Below, piece by piece: positions 30,811-42,158 of a stretch of DNA of 64,000 nt. Position numbers and translations under genes: made by a program. The notes under the pieces were generated by a model, which was not told the DNA's origin, made no database searches, and was given only the letters and a program-made list of their open reading frames with translations. Source of the DNA: Closterium sp. Naga37s-1. Lineage: Eukaryota; Streptophyta; Zygnematophyceae; Desmidiales; Closteriaceae. The stretch covers positions 1,582,501-1,646,500 of the forward strand of contig CANJKZ010001028.1 of assembly GCA_947471745.1 (NCBI GenBank), in the 5' to 3' direction. The stretch's first letter is position 1. Every line of letters starts with the position of its first letter.

Positions 30811-32082
30811 TGGTATAGATCTAGTTTCGAGTTTTTTTATAAAAGGGCCCACCACTGAAATTTTTCTTACCTGCCTGACGCGCGCGTCGCGCCTGCCCTT
30901 CGAGGCCCGTAGCGGCCCCTGCACCTGCCCTTAGAGCCAGAGCCGGCCCCCAAAGCAGCCGCGCTGCGGCCTAGCCAGGCGCCACGTAGCCCCGTAAGGC
31001 CCCGCCAGGCCCCGTTTACGGCCCCGTAAGGCCCCGTAAGGCCACGTTAGGCCCCGTAAGGCCCCGTTTACGGCCCCGCTTAAGGCCCCGTAAGGCCCCG
31101 TTAAGCCCCGAAAGGCCCCGTTTACGGCCCCGTAAGGCCCCGTAAGGCCCCGTTAGGCCCCGTAAGGCCCTGTTTATGGCCCCGCTTAAGGCCCCGTAAG
31201 GCCCCGTAAGGCCCCGTCAGGCCCCAGTTATGGCCCCGTAAGGCCCCGTAAGGCCCCGTAAGGCCCCGTTTACGGCCCCGTAAGGCCCCGTTAGGCCCCG
31301 TAAGGCCCCGTCAGGCCCCGTCTACGGCCCCGTTAGCGGCCCCGTCAAGCCCCGTCAGGCCCCGTAAGGCCCAGTCAGGCCCCGTTAGCGGCCCCGTCAG
31401 GCCCCGTCAGGCCCCGTAAGGCCCCGTCAGGCCCCGCCAGGCCCCCCCCCCACCCTGTTGCGGCCCTGTTCCGGCCCTGCCCCGGCCCTACCCCAACCTG
31501 TCGCGGCCCTGCTGCGGCCCTGTCGCAGCCCTGCCCCGGCCCTTCTCCGGCCCTGTTGCAGCCCTGCCTCGGCCCTGTCTTGGCCCTGCCCCGGCCCTGC
31601 TCCTGCACTGCCGCGACCCGGCCCCGGCCCTGCCCCGGACCTGTCGCGGCCTCGCCCCGGCCCTGCCCCGGCCCTGCCCCGGCCCTGCCCCGGCGCTGCT
31701 CCGACCCTGCCCCGGCCCTGCCCCGGCTCTGCCCCGGCCCTGCCCCGGCCCTGCTCCGACCCTGCCCCGGCCCTGCCCCGGCTCTGCCCCGGCCCTGCCC
31801 CGGCCCTGCTCCGACCCTGCCCCGGCCCTGCCCCGGCTCTGCCCCGGCCCTGCCCGGCCCTGCCCCTGCCCTGCTCCTGAACTGTCGCGGCCCTGCCCCA
31901 ACCCGGCCCCGGATCTTTTGCGGCCCGGCCCCGGCCCTACCCCGGCCCTGCCCCGGCCCTACCCCGGCCCTGCCCCGGCCTCGCCCCTGGTAAGAGCGTC
32001 GCGCTGCCGAGCCGCACCGCCCTGCCTAGCCTCCTTAGCCGAGTTGCACTGCTACTGCTGCTAGCCTGCTGCTTCTCCTGTC
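30811..32082 (+). repeat. Leader of element F: shared T-tract block and two minisatellites
   Basis: After the primer-like site TGGTATAGATC come a T run, AGGGCCCACCACTG (30844-30857) and a second T run, as in the sister elements. Then 30960-31440 holds about 40 units around GGCCCCGTAAGGCCCCGTTT. 31450-31990 holds about 40 units around CCTGCCCCGGCC. The open frames of about 140 codons seen on both strands are repeat artefacts. Confidence 0.85.
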
Positions 32083-34990
32083 ATGGCTAGTCTCAATGTT
32101 CTTACCTTTGATGCTGAGGGTCGAGCTGTTGACTTTGAGGTCTGGCTAGATGATCTGCAGCTTTTCCAAAAGTGCGATAGCAAGGATGGTCTCTCACTGT
32201 TCGATCTCACGTCTGGCGCCTCTACTGCCCCTGCTGCTGATGCTGACAGTACTGTTCGCTCGCAGTGGCTCATGCGAGATGCTGCTGCTCGTCTTGCTGT
32301 GCGTAATCACCTACCATCTACTGAGCGCGCGCACTTTAGTCAGTACAAGAGTGCTAGGGCTCTGTACGACGCTTTAGTTGCATGCTACTCCTCCCCTACC
32401 ACTGCTGCCCTCAGCCGCCTCATGCTGCCGTACCTTTTTCCTGACCTTGCCGCCTTTGCCACAGTTGCTGACCTAGTTGCTCACCTCCGCACTAGTGACG
32501 CTCGCTACCGCGCTGCCCTTCCCACTGAGTTTCTTCCCACGAACTCCCCCCCCATGTACATCACCCTTTACTACCTAGTCACCCGCCTCCCTGACTCTCT
32601 CTCCTCAGTCAGGGACCACTTTCTCTCCCTTTGCCCCACCGAGCTGACTGTCGACTTGCTAGAGGAGCGCCTTGCTGCAGCTGAGAAGAGTATCTTAGCT
32701 GTCGGTGCTTCTCGCGGCGACCGTCGCACCCCCTTCTTTGAGGGGTGTTCCCCTGTCCCCCTTCTCCCCTCTGTTGCCTCTGCTGCTGCTGTCGACCTCG
32801 TTGGCACTGAGGAGGTTGGCGCTGCGTCTGCCCCTAGTGGGCGACGCCGCACTGCCAAGGGCAAGGGAAGCAGGGGTGGTGGAGGGGGCGGTGGAGGAAG
32901 CGGTGGAGGAGGTGGGGGTGGTTGGGGTGGTGGGGGCGTCAGTGGCGGCAGTGGAGGCCGTGGAGGCGGTGGCGGAGGAGGTGGAGGCGGCGGCAGCGGT
33001 GGTGGAGGTAGCGGAGGAGGTGGTGCTGGTCGCGGTGCAGCCACGCAGCGTGGAGGCCTTGGTGGCAGCCAGCGTCAGCAGCAGCTGCGCGCCCGTGAGA
33101 CCCCGTCTGTTCAGCAGCTTCGTGAGTGGTACGCTGGGCGTGGGAGGTCTGGGGGTGCAGGTCCCTGCACGTACGTTCTTCGCACAGGCACTCGTAGTGG
33201 GGAGGTGTGTGGTCTCCCACACACCACGCAGCGCTGCTTCGGCCGCTTGACTGACGCTTGGCGTACCCAGTTTCCTGACGCTGTTGATCTTCCTCATTGG
33301 CATGATCTGCTCCTGCAGAATGTGCCTATCTTTGATCTAGACTTTGATGCTATCCTTGCTGCCATGTATGCTCTTGCTGATATTACTGAGGGTGACTGTT
33401 ACCTGCGTGTCCCGCCCGACCCGGGCACTGTGGCTGCTGCTCTGGGTGCTAGTGCGTCTGCTGCTCCAGGTGCTGGTACGTCTCCTCTCTCAGGTACTGC
33501 ACCTACTGAGTCCTTTCACACTTTCACACTTTACTCTGGTGCTTCGCGCTCTTTCTTTAGAGACAGCACCACGCTCACGCCGCTCAGTCGGCCTGTTGCG
33601 GTCTCCCTTGCTGACCCCTCAGGGGGCCCAGTCCTTGCACACTCCTCCACTATCCTACCGTGTCCTGCGGCCCCGTCGGGCTTGCTGTCAGGGCTCCACC
33701 TCCCCTCGTTCTCTACGAACCTGGTGAGTGGAGCTGACCTCCAGGACGCGTGGGTTGACCAGTTCACCCCTGGAGGTCAGCGTGTGACCCACTGCACTTG
33801 CTCTCGGACGGGCCGTCACCTGGCCACGTTCACCCGTCGGCCAGGGTCGAGTCTGTACACCCTGACTACTGCGCCTCCTCCGGTCTCTGCGTCTGGTCAG
33901 GTAGCTGCATCCAGTCAGGTGTTTGCTGCCGCATCCAGGTCTAGTCCTGCGTCTGCCCCCTGCTCGTGTCGTCCTTTGGCACACGAGACTCTCCTTTGGC
34001 ACCACCGCCTTGGTCACCCCTCCCTGCCTCGTCTTCGAGGTATGGCCTCCCGTGCCCTTGTCTCGGGTCTACCCAGGTCCCTCCCTCCCCTTCCTCCGGG
34101 GCCTGCCCCCACCTGTGTTCCTTGTGTCGAGGGCCGGCAGCGCGCCGCCCCTCACTCCTCCTCGTTTCCTCCGACTGAGGCTCCTTTGCAGACTCTTCAC
34201 ATGGACGTGTGGGGCCCAGCCCGCGTCCGTGGGCAGGGTCACGAGCGCTACTTCCTCCTGGTCGTTGACGACTACTCGCGTTACACCACAGTCTTCCCCT
34301 TGCGCAGCAAGGGTGAGGTCCCTGAGGTGTTGATCGACTGGATCCGCGGTGCTCGTCGCCAGCTCAGTGAGAGTTTCGGCTCAGACCTTCCTGTTCTGCG
34401 TCTGCACTCGGACAGAGGCGGGGAGTTTTCCTCCGACCTCCTGAGAGCCTTCTGTCGTTTGGAGGGCATCCGCCAGACGTTCACGCTTCCGGCCTCCCCG
34501 CAGCAAAATGGGATTGCTGAGCGCCGCATTGGCATGGTCATGGACGTCGCTCGTACGTCCATGATCCATGCGGCTGCTCCCCATTTTCTGTGGCCGTTCG
34601 CGGTTCAGTACGCTGTGCATCAGATCAACCTTCAGCCTCGTGTCTCCTTGCCGGAGACCACACCTACTCTGCGGTGGACGGGGAAGGTTGGCGATGCGTC
34701 CGCGTTTTGTGTCTGGGGATCTCGAGCTTTTGTCCGCGATACTACCGCGGACAAGCTGTCCTCCCGTGCCGTTCCCTGTGTCTTCCTTGGCTTCCCTCCT
34801 GACGCACCCGGGTGGCAGTTCTACCACCCCACCTCGCGTCGTGTTCTGTCCTCTCAGGACGTCACGTTCGACGAGTCGGTGTCGTACTACCGTCTCTTTC
34901 CCTACCGCACTGCGTCTCCCCCCCCCCCCCGCCGCTCTTCCTGGCACCAGGTACTCCCCCGGTACACCCCCTCCCCCCCCAGGGTCCTGC
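32083..34990 (+). pseudogene. Element F gag-protease-integrase
   Basis: One open frame begins at 32083 (MASLNVLTFDAEGRAVDFEV). It covers capsid (LSRLMLPYLFPDLAAFATVA), the Gly tract (32875-33030), the Cys/His block, protease, the integrase finger (HHRLGHPSL, CVPC) and the D-D-E core (HMDVWGP, HSDRGGEF, IAERR). The protease active site reads FTLYSGASRSFF: codon 33532-33534 is TAC (Tyr) where sister copies have GAC (Asp), so the catalytic aspartate is lost. The frame is then thrown off at a run of 13 C (34918-34930), after which this frame ends within about 35 codons. Confidence 0.9.
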
Positions 34991-37802
34991 CCCCTCAGGT
35001 GTGTCCCAGGTAGACCCTGCCGAGCCGGTCGAGGTAGCTGTCGAGGTGGGTGCTGAGACTGGGGGTGCTGAGTCTGGGGGTGCTGAGTCTGGGCGTGCTG
35101 AGCCTGGGGGTGCTGAGCCTGCGCGTGCTGCGTCTGGAGGTGCTCTCGGTGTCCCGCTGCGGCAGGAGCCTCTCTCTCCACAGCGGCTTCATGAGTGGTA
35201 CTCTCGGCTCTGTCGGGGTACTGCTGGGGCTTCTGGAGGTACTACTGGTGCTGGTGCTACTGGAGGTGCTGCTGGTGCTGGAGGTGCTGCTGGAGCTTCT
35301 GGAGGTGCTGCTGGTGCTGGTGGTGTTGGAGGTGCTGCTCGAGGTGCTGCTGCTGCTGGAGGTGCTGCTGGTGCTGGTGCTACTGGAGGTGCTGCTGGTG
35401 CTGGAGGTGCTGCTGGAGCTTCTGGAGGTGCTGCTAGTGCTGGTGGTGCTGGAGGTGCTGCTGGGACTGGAGACCCTGGAACTGAGGGTACCGGTCCTGT
35501 TTCTACTGTTTCTGGAGGCGCTGCGCAGCCGTGGCCGTACTACGTTCCGCTCCTTCAGCAGGTTCTTAGCTCACCGCCTTCTCCTGGTCCTCCTCCTTTC
35601 CTGAGTCCGCCGCCTGTCCGGTCCCAGTCACAGTTGCAGCCGGCCTCTCCGCTGCCCGGTCCTTACTCTGGACCGACTGGAGGTCTTACGGAGCGTCGTG
35701 AGCCTGAGTCTCATCCTGTGTCGCCTGCGTCTCATGCTGCGTCGCCTATCCGTACTGTTCGCGCTGGTCGTGTTTCGCGTCCGCGTCTCCCTCCTGTCCC
35801 AGGCACTCACTCTATGACTCTGCGTCCTTCTACTGCTCCACAGCGTGTCCCTCTGCCGTCTCCTCCCGCGTCCTCTCTTCCTGCCAATCCGGACCCGGAG
35901 TCTGACTCCCTTCGTGCTGCTAGTCCAGCTGTCACGTGCTTTCTGGCCACTGCTGTCACTGACCCTCTGTTTGACTCCTCTGCTGCGTCTGCTCTTGTTA
36001 CTGAGCTTGTTGCCTTTGCTGCTGCCTGTCGCCTAGACTACACTGCTCCTCTGGTTGCTGCGTCTGCGTCTGTCCGTCCTCCGTCCGTCGGGGGTGAGTG
36101 TGCTCTTGGCACGGACGTTCTTGAGGACAGACAGGAGGAGTTTGAGTGCTTTGCTGCTTCTGTACCTCATCTCGTGTCCATGCTGCTGGCCCCTGAGGGA
36201 GACCCGGATGCACTAGACATCCCGACCTCGCGCTCTTACGTAGAGGCGATAGAGGGTCCCTACTCCTCTCAGTGGCAGGCAGCCATGGACGCCGAGATGG
36301 CTTCGTGGAAGTCCACAGGCACCTACGTAGACGAGGTTCCCCCACCTGGGTCGAACATCGTCAGTGGCATGTGGATCTTCAGGGTGAAGCGGCCGCCGGG
36401 TTCTCCGCCTGCCTTCAAGGCGCATTACGTTGCACGTGGCTTCAGTCAGCGACAGGGAGTTGACTTCTTTCAGACCTTCTCCCCTACCCCGAAGATGACC
36501 ACTCTTCGGGTACTGCTGCACGTTGCTGCTCAGCGTGACTACGAGCTCCACTCGCTTGACTTCGGCACAGCCTTCCTACAGGGCAGCCTGCACGAGGAGG
36601 AGATCTGGCTGCGCCGCCCACCTGGCTTCACTGGGTCGTTTCCTGCTGGTACCCAGTGGAGCCTCCGGCGGCCAGTCTACGGTCTCCGCCAGGCGCCCCG
36701 TGAGTGGCACGACACGCTCACGACGACTCTTGCTGTTCTTGGTTTTGCTCCTTCCACTGCTGACCCTTCTTTGTTTCTACGCACTGACGCTACTCTGCCA
36801 CCGTTCTACGTTCTTGTGTACGTAGATGACCTTGTCTATGCTACTGCTGACACGGAGGCACTCGCCCACGTGAAGTCCGAGCTGCAGAAGAGACACACGT
36901 GCACAGACCTGGGTGAGCTGACAAGCTATCTTGGCTTGCGGATCACCCGGGACAGAGCACAGCGCACCATTACCTTGACTCAGTCACACATGGTGCAGCA
37001 GGTCCTTCAGCGCTTCGGCTTCACCTACTCCTCGCCACAGTCCACTCCTCTACCTACCGGTCACTCGCTCTCAGCTCCACCTTCGGACGAGCCCGTAGAG
37101 CCGAGTGGCCCGTATCCAGAGCTTGTGGGCTACCTCATGTACCTGATGACTTGCACACGACCTGACCTCGCATACCCTCTCAGCCTTCTGGCTCGCTACG
37201 TGGCTCCCGGTAGGCACCGAAAGGTGCACTGGGATGCTGCGAAGAGGGTGTTGCGATACTTGTGCAGTACATCGGGCATGGGGCTCGTGCTTGGAGGACG
37301 GGCTCGAGTTGTCCTCACTGGTCACGCTGACGCCTCCTGGGTTGACGACTTGGCTACCCAGCGGTCGTCTCAGGGTTGCACCTTCAGCCTTGGCTCCGGT
37401 TCTGTCTCCTGGCGGTCTACCCGCTCTTCTTCTGTTCTCAGCTCCAGTTGTGAGGCTGGGATCTACGCTGGGGCCATGGCTGCATAGGAGCTTCGCTGGC
37501 TCACCTACCTGCTGACCGACTTGGGAGAGGCGCCTCGTTCTCCTCCAGTTCTGTACGTCGACAACAAGGCCATGCTGGCCTTGTGTCAGGAGCACAGAAT
37601 GGAGCACAGAACGAAGCACATTGCTCTGCGCTACTTCCTTGCTCGAGAGTTGCAGCAGCGTGGCCAGCTTCGTCTTGCTTACGTGGCCTCTCAGGCCAAC
37701 ACTGCTGATGTTTTCACCAAGGCACTTCAGCCTTGTGATCATCAGCGTTTCTGTACTGTGTTAGGCCTTCTACCTACTGTGCCTCACTTGTTGACTTCTT
37801 GA
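34991..37802 (+). pseudogene. Element F linker, reverse transcriptase, RNase H
   Basis: It continues in the other frame past the poly(C) tract: GPAPSGVSQVDPAEPVEVAV, a Gly/Ala-rich linker of GAAGAGG-like repeats (35220-35480), RT (MWIFRVKRPPGSPPAFKAHY, catalytic YVDD at 36829-36840) and RNase H. A 3-bp duplication gives an extra Glu in HEEEIWL. A TAG (37485-37487) replaces the Gln of AAQELRW in RNase H. The remainder (EAPRSPPVLYVDNKAMLALC onward) is open to the normal stop at 37800-37802. Confidence 0.88.
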
Positions 37803-38031
37803 CTCTGCTTGTACTGTACTCTATATACTTATACCTGCATGCTTACACTTGCTAGGTTGTGTTCACTGTATTGTTTGCTTTCCTTTATATAACTCTGCAT
37901 GTGAACTGGCCTTATGGTCCTTTGCTTGTGCTGAGACTGTGTGGTGACTTTGTGATCCACCCTGAGCTTGCTTTGCTTTTCTTGACTGGTCTTGTGACCT
38001 CTTGTTCTCCCCCACTTTGCCTATGGGGGTG

Positions 38032-38163
38032 TGTCAAACTTATATCTGCTATAGTCTATTTAGGCTGTAGTGGGGTAGTTCCTAGAGGGTACAACACTTA
38101 TGTGTTGTCTATTTGTATCCACCTCATTCCTAGTTCAATCATTCTTTCGTCAATTCTCTCACA
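38032..38163 (+). repeat. 3' LTR of element F
   Basis: 132 bp, identical to the 5' LTR. The polypurine hairpin is at 38009-38031. Confidence 0.94.
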
Positions 38164-38168
38164 CCCCC

Positions 38169-39029
38169 ACCTCCACCCCCACCCCCTCCACCGCCTCCAC
38201 CGCCACCACCGCCGCCCCTACCATCCCCTCCAGCACCCTTGCCCCCCTTGCTCCTGCCGGTGCGGCGCCTCCCACTAGGAGCAGACGCAGCTCCGACCGA
38301 CTCGGTGCCAACGAGGTCGACAGCAGCAGCAGAGGCAACAGAGGGCGAAAGAGGGACGGGGGAGCACCCCTCAAAGAAAGGGGCACGAGGGTCACCACGA
38401 GAGGCTCCTACAGCGACTATGCTCTTCTCTGCCGCTAGGAGGCGCTCCTCGAGGAGATCAACGGTGAGGGTGGTGGGGCAAACAGAGAGAAAGTGGTCCC
38501 TGACCGGGCGAAGGGTGTCAGGGAGCCGGGTGACTATGTAGTAGAGGGTGATGTACATAGGGGGGGGGTTCTTGGCGCAGAACTCAGCGGGAAGGGCAGC
38601 GCGGTAGCGAATGTCACTAGTGCGAAGGTGCGTAATGAGGTCAGCGACTGTGGGAAAAGCTGCGAGGTCAGGGAAGAGGTACGGCAGGATGAGGCGGCTA
38701 AGGGCAGCAGTGGCAGGGGAGGAGTAGCGCGCAACAACAGCGTTGTACACAGTCCTAGCAGTCTTGTACTGGCTAAAGTGCGCGCGCTCAGCAGACGGCA
38801 GGTGACTACGGACAGCTAGACGAGCAGCAGCATCGCGTGTGGTCCACTGTGAGCAAACTGTACTGTCAGCATCGGCAGCAGGGGCAACAGCGACGCCGGA
38901 CGTGTGGTCGAACAGTGAGACTCCGTCCTTAGAGTCACACTGCAGAAAAAGCTGCAGATCATCGACCCAGACCTCAAAATCGACCGCTTGACCCTCAGCA
39001 TCGGAGGTAAGGACATTAGGGCTAGCCAT
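38169..39029 (-). pseudogene. Element E gag, N-terminal part
   Basis: Starts at the ATG at 39029 (MASPNVLTSDAEGQAVDFEV). It encodes the capsid block and runs into the poly-Gly tract, where element F is inserted at 38164. This segment is open; the remainder of gag is at 30673 and below. Confidence 0.88.
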
Positions 39030-39832
39030 GACAGCAGGAGAAGCAGCAGTAGCCTAGCAGCAGCAGTAGGAGCAGGAGCAGCGCGACTTGGCAGGGCGGC
39101 GCGGCTCGCAAGGGCAGCGCGGGTGCGGCGATGCGCTTACTAGGGTAGGGCCGCCAACGGCGGCGGTAGGCAGGGCCGCAACAGCGGCAGTAGGCAGGGC
39201 CGCGACTGTGGCTGTAGGAAGGGCCGTTGCAGCTGCAGGCAGGGCGCGACAGCGGCCGAGCAGGGCCGCGACAGCAGGGCGGCAGGGCCGCGACGGCTCC
39301 AGGCAGGGCCGCTACGGCAGGGAGGCAGGGCCGCGACGGCTGGATGGCAGGGCCGCGACGGCAAGGCAGGGCCGCGACGGCAGGGCAGGGCCGTGACGGC
39401 AGAAGTCAGGGCCGCGACTGGAGGGCGGCGGAGCCGCGTCAGCAGGGCGGCAGGGCCGTGACGGGATCAGGCAGGGCCGCGACTGCAGGGGCCTCGACGG
39501 CAGGGGCCGCGACGGTAAGGGGCCACGACGGCAGGGGGGGCCGCGACGGCAGGGGCCGCGACAGTAGGGGCCGCGATGGCAGGGGCCGCGACTACAGGGG
39601 CCGCGTCAGCAGGGGCCGCGACGGCAGGGGCCGCGACGGTAGGGGCCGCGACGGCAGGGCCGCGACGGCTCTAGTCAGGGCCGCGACGGCAGGGCAGGCG
39701 CACGGGGCGCAGGTAAGGCAGGCGCGAGGCGCGCGACAGTTCAAGGAGCGCGCTTCGGGCAGGGCAGAAAAAAAAAATATTAAGTGGTGGGCCCTAAAAA
39801 AACGGTCCCACTAGGGAACCTGCTCTATACCA
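39030..39832 (-). repeat. Leader of element E: PBS, T-tract block, GC minisatellite
   Basis: Plus-strand units of about 14-17 bp such as GGCAGGGCCGCGACGG and GGCAGGGGCCGCGAC fill 39140-39700 (about 35 units). Next to the LTR lie TGGTATAGAGC, a GTTCCCTAGTGGGACC hairpin, T runs, and the GGGCCCACCAC palindrome block (plus 39784-39794). Confidence 0.82.
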
Positions 39833-39959
39833 TGAGAGAAATGTATGAGGAATGATGTCGACTAGAAAGGAGATGGGTACTATAAAAACCTAGAAAAGCT
39901 GTACCCCATACTGTCTACCCCACTACAGCCTACACAGGCTATACCATATATGTTTGACA
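39833..39959 (-). repeat. 5' LTR of element E
   Basis: 127 bp. In element sense it ends ...TTTCTCTCA, followed by primer site TGGTATAGAGCAGG. Confidence 0.9.
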
Positions 39960-39964
39960 GCCCC

Positions 39965-40560
39965 GGCCCGTCGCCCCTAGGCCCGTCGCCCCTAGGCCGG
40001 CCCGTCGCCCCTAGCCTGGCCCGTAGGCCCGTCGCCCCTAGCCCGACCCGTCGCCCCTAGGCCCGTCGCCCCGGCCCGTCGCCCCTAGGCCCGTCGCCCC
40101 TAGGCCGGCCCGTAGGCCCGTCGCCCCTACCCCGGCCCGTCGCCCCTTAGGCCCGTCGCCCCGGCCCTGTCGACCCTAGGCCCTGCCACCTGCCCCGTCG
40201 ACCCTCGGCCCGCGCGCCTCGTCGACCCTAGGCCCGCGCGCGCCCCATCGACTCTAGGCCCGCTCGCGCCCCGACAACCCTAGGCCCGCGCGCCCCGTCG
40301 ACCCTGCCCCCGCGACCCGCCCCGTCGACCCTCGGCCCCGGTGCCCCGTGGACCCTAGGCTCGTCGCCCTCGGTCGGCCCGTCGCCCCTAGCCCAGCCCG
40401 TAGGCCCGTCGCCCCTAGCCCGGCCCGTCGCCCCTAGGCCCGTCGCCCCGGCCCGTCGCCCTTAGGCCCGTCGCCCCTAGGCTGGCCCGTCGCCCCTAGC
40501 CCGGCCCGTAGGCTCGTCGCCCCTAGCCCGGCCTATCGCCCCTAGGCCAGGCGCTCTGGC
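39965..40560 (+). repeat. Leader minisatellite of element D
   Basis: About 35 units of 15-17 bp around GCCCGTCGCCCCTAG, with a block of GCGCGCCCCGTCGACCCTAG-like units near 40200-40340. The same units precede element E at 24660-24717, confirming that E split this array. Confidence 0.85.
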
Positions 40561-40871
40561 CAGTCGCCCGACGCCCCCACGTCCGCGACCGACGCCCCTA
40601 CGCCCCGGCCCGTCGCCCCTAGGCACGCGCCTGTCGCCCCTAGGCCCGCGCCAGTCGACCCCAGGCCCCACGAGCTGCCCCTTTTGGCCCGCCCCTCGAC
40701 CCTGCAGCCCGCGAGCCGCCCTTGAAGCCCCGTGCGCCGCCCCTGGTGGCCCACTCGCTGCCCCTGATCCTCTGCTAGCCACCCCTTGCGGCCCTCTCAC
40801 TGCCCCTTTGCTGCTGCCTGCCCTGTGCTCTGGGCTGCTCTACTTCTCCTCGCTCTGCGTGCTGCGCCACT

Positions 40872-42158
40872 ATGGCTTCTCTCCGCGTGCTAGCGTTCGA
40901 TCATGAGGGACGCCCCCTACACTTTGACACGTGGCTCGATGACCTGCAGCTATACCTACTGAGCGACTCTAGGGACATTGTTTCGTTGTTTGACCACACG
41001 TCTGGCGCCGCTCCCGCCCCTCCCGCCACAGCTGACAGTGCGACTCGCTCACAGTGGCTTACTTGCGTCGCTGCTGCCCGCTTAGCCATTCGCAACCACC
41101 TGCCGTTGACCGAATGCGCTCACTTCGGATAGCACAGGACAGCACAGGCACTGTACGACGCTGTCGTCGCTCGTTACTCCTCGCCTGCCACTGCTGCTCT
41201 AGGCCGCCTCCTACTGCCCTACCTATTCCCCGAGCTATCCGCCTTTGCCACAGTAGAGGACCTAGTTTCCCACCTTCGCACTAGCAACGCTCGCTACCGC
41301 GCTGCCCTCCCAGCAGATTTCTTTGCAAAGAACCCACCCCCGATGTACATCACTCTTTACTTCATAGTCACCCGCCTCCCTGACTCTCTTCGCGCTGTCA
41401 AAGACCACTTTCTTGCCCTTGACCCCACAGCCATCACTGTTGACCTACTCGAGCAGCACCTCCTTCCAGCTGAGACTAGTGTAGTTGCTGTAGGTGCTGC
41501 TCGTGGCACTCCGTGTACGCCCTTCTTTGATGGGTGCTCCCCCACCCCCCTTGCCCCCTCCTACGCCTCTGCTGCTGCTGCTGATGTCCCTGGTGCTGTG
41601 GACGTCAGGGCCGCTTCTGCTAGTGCGAAGCGCCGCAGCAGCAAGGGCAAGGGTGGCAGGGGTGGTGGCGGTTGCAGCGGGGGTGGTGGTGGGGGCAGCA
41701 GTGGAGGTGGTGGGGGCGGTGGAGGTGGTGGCAGCGGTAGGAGTGGTGGCGGGAGTGGGGGCTTTGGTGGCGGCGGTGGAGGCAGCGGTGGGAGTGGCAG
41801 TAGTGGCAACGGTGGGGGTGGTGGCGGTCGGACAGGAGCTCCGCGTGGAGGTTCTGGAGGAGGCCAGAGGCAGCAGCAGCAGCGTCGGAGCGAGACCCCA
41901 TCGTCCCAGCAGCTTCGTGAGTGGTTTGCTCAATGTGGGGTGTCTGGGGGTAGTGTTAGCTGCCCGTATGTCATTCCCATGGGTGACCGTGCTGGTCAGA
42001 CATGCGCAAAGCTTCACACTCAGCACCGCTGCTTCTCCCACCTTGACAACGCTTGGCGCGCAGAGTTTGGTGACGAGGCTTAGCGCCCCCGCTGGGCAGA
42101 GCTGCTTAGGACTGGAGTTGCTATCTTTGACCTAGACTTTAATGCTATCCTTGCTGCT
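40872..42158 (+). pseudogene. Element D gag
   Basis: Starts MASLRVLAFDHEGRPLHFDT, a divergent version of the family capsid. Broken by TAG at 41130-41132 (Gln of the HFxQYK motif) and TAG at 42081-42083. The middle is open and has PMYITLYFIVTRLPDSLRAV, a Gly/Ser tract (41660-41830) and the Cys/His block (SCPYVIPMGD, CAKLHTQHRC). Confidence 0.87.

Larger units (their letters stand above)
30679..38163 (+). mobile_element. Element F: family I Ty1/copia, LTRs identical, nested in E
   Basis: 7485 bp. The 132-bp LTRs (30679-30810 and 38032-38163) are identical. They are flanked by CCCCC on each side (30674-30678 and 38164-38168), within C-rich Gly codons of element E gag, so the duplication is fuzzy. 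Order: LTR, TGGTATAGATC primer-like site, 1.27-kb leader with two minisatellites, gag, protease, integrase, RT, RNase H, polypurine hairpin, LTR. Despite the identical LTRs it has a lost protease Asp, a poly(C) frameshift and a late stop. Confidence 0.94.
24718..39959 (-). mobile_element. Element E: family I Ty1/copia, split by F and a solo LTR
   Basis: It is inserted in the leader repeat of element D with target duplication GCCCC (24713-24717 and 39960-39964). The right (5') LTR is 127 bp (39833-39959). The left (3') LTR is only 83 bp (24718-24800) because 44 bp are missing from its middle. Element F sits in the Gly tract of its gag and a 547-bp solo LTR in its RT. The coding parts carry at least four stops and a frameshift, making this one of the most decayed family members. 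Confidence 0.9.

Noticed and set aside
31375..31993. Open frames of about 140 codons in the leader of element F
   Set aside because: Frame-independent products of a 12-bp CCTGCCCCGGCC repeat lying between primer site and gag.
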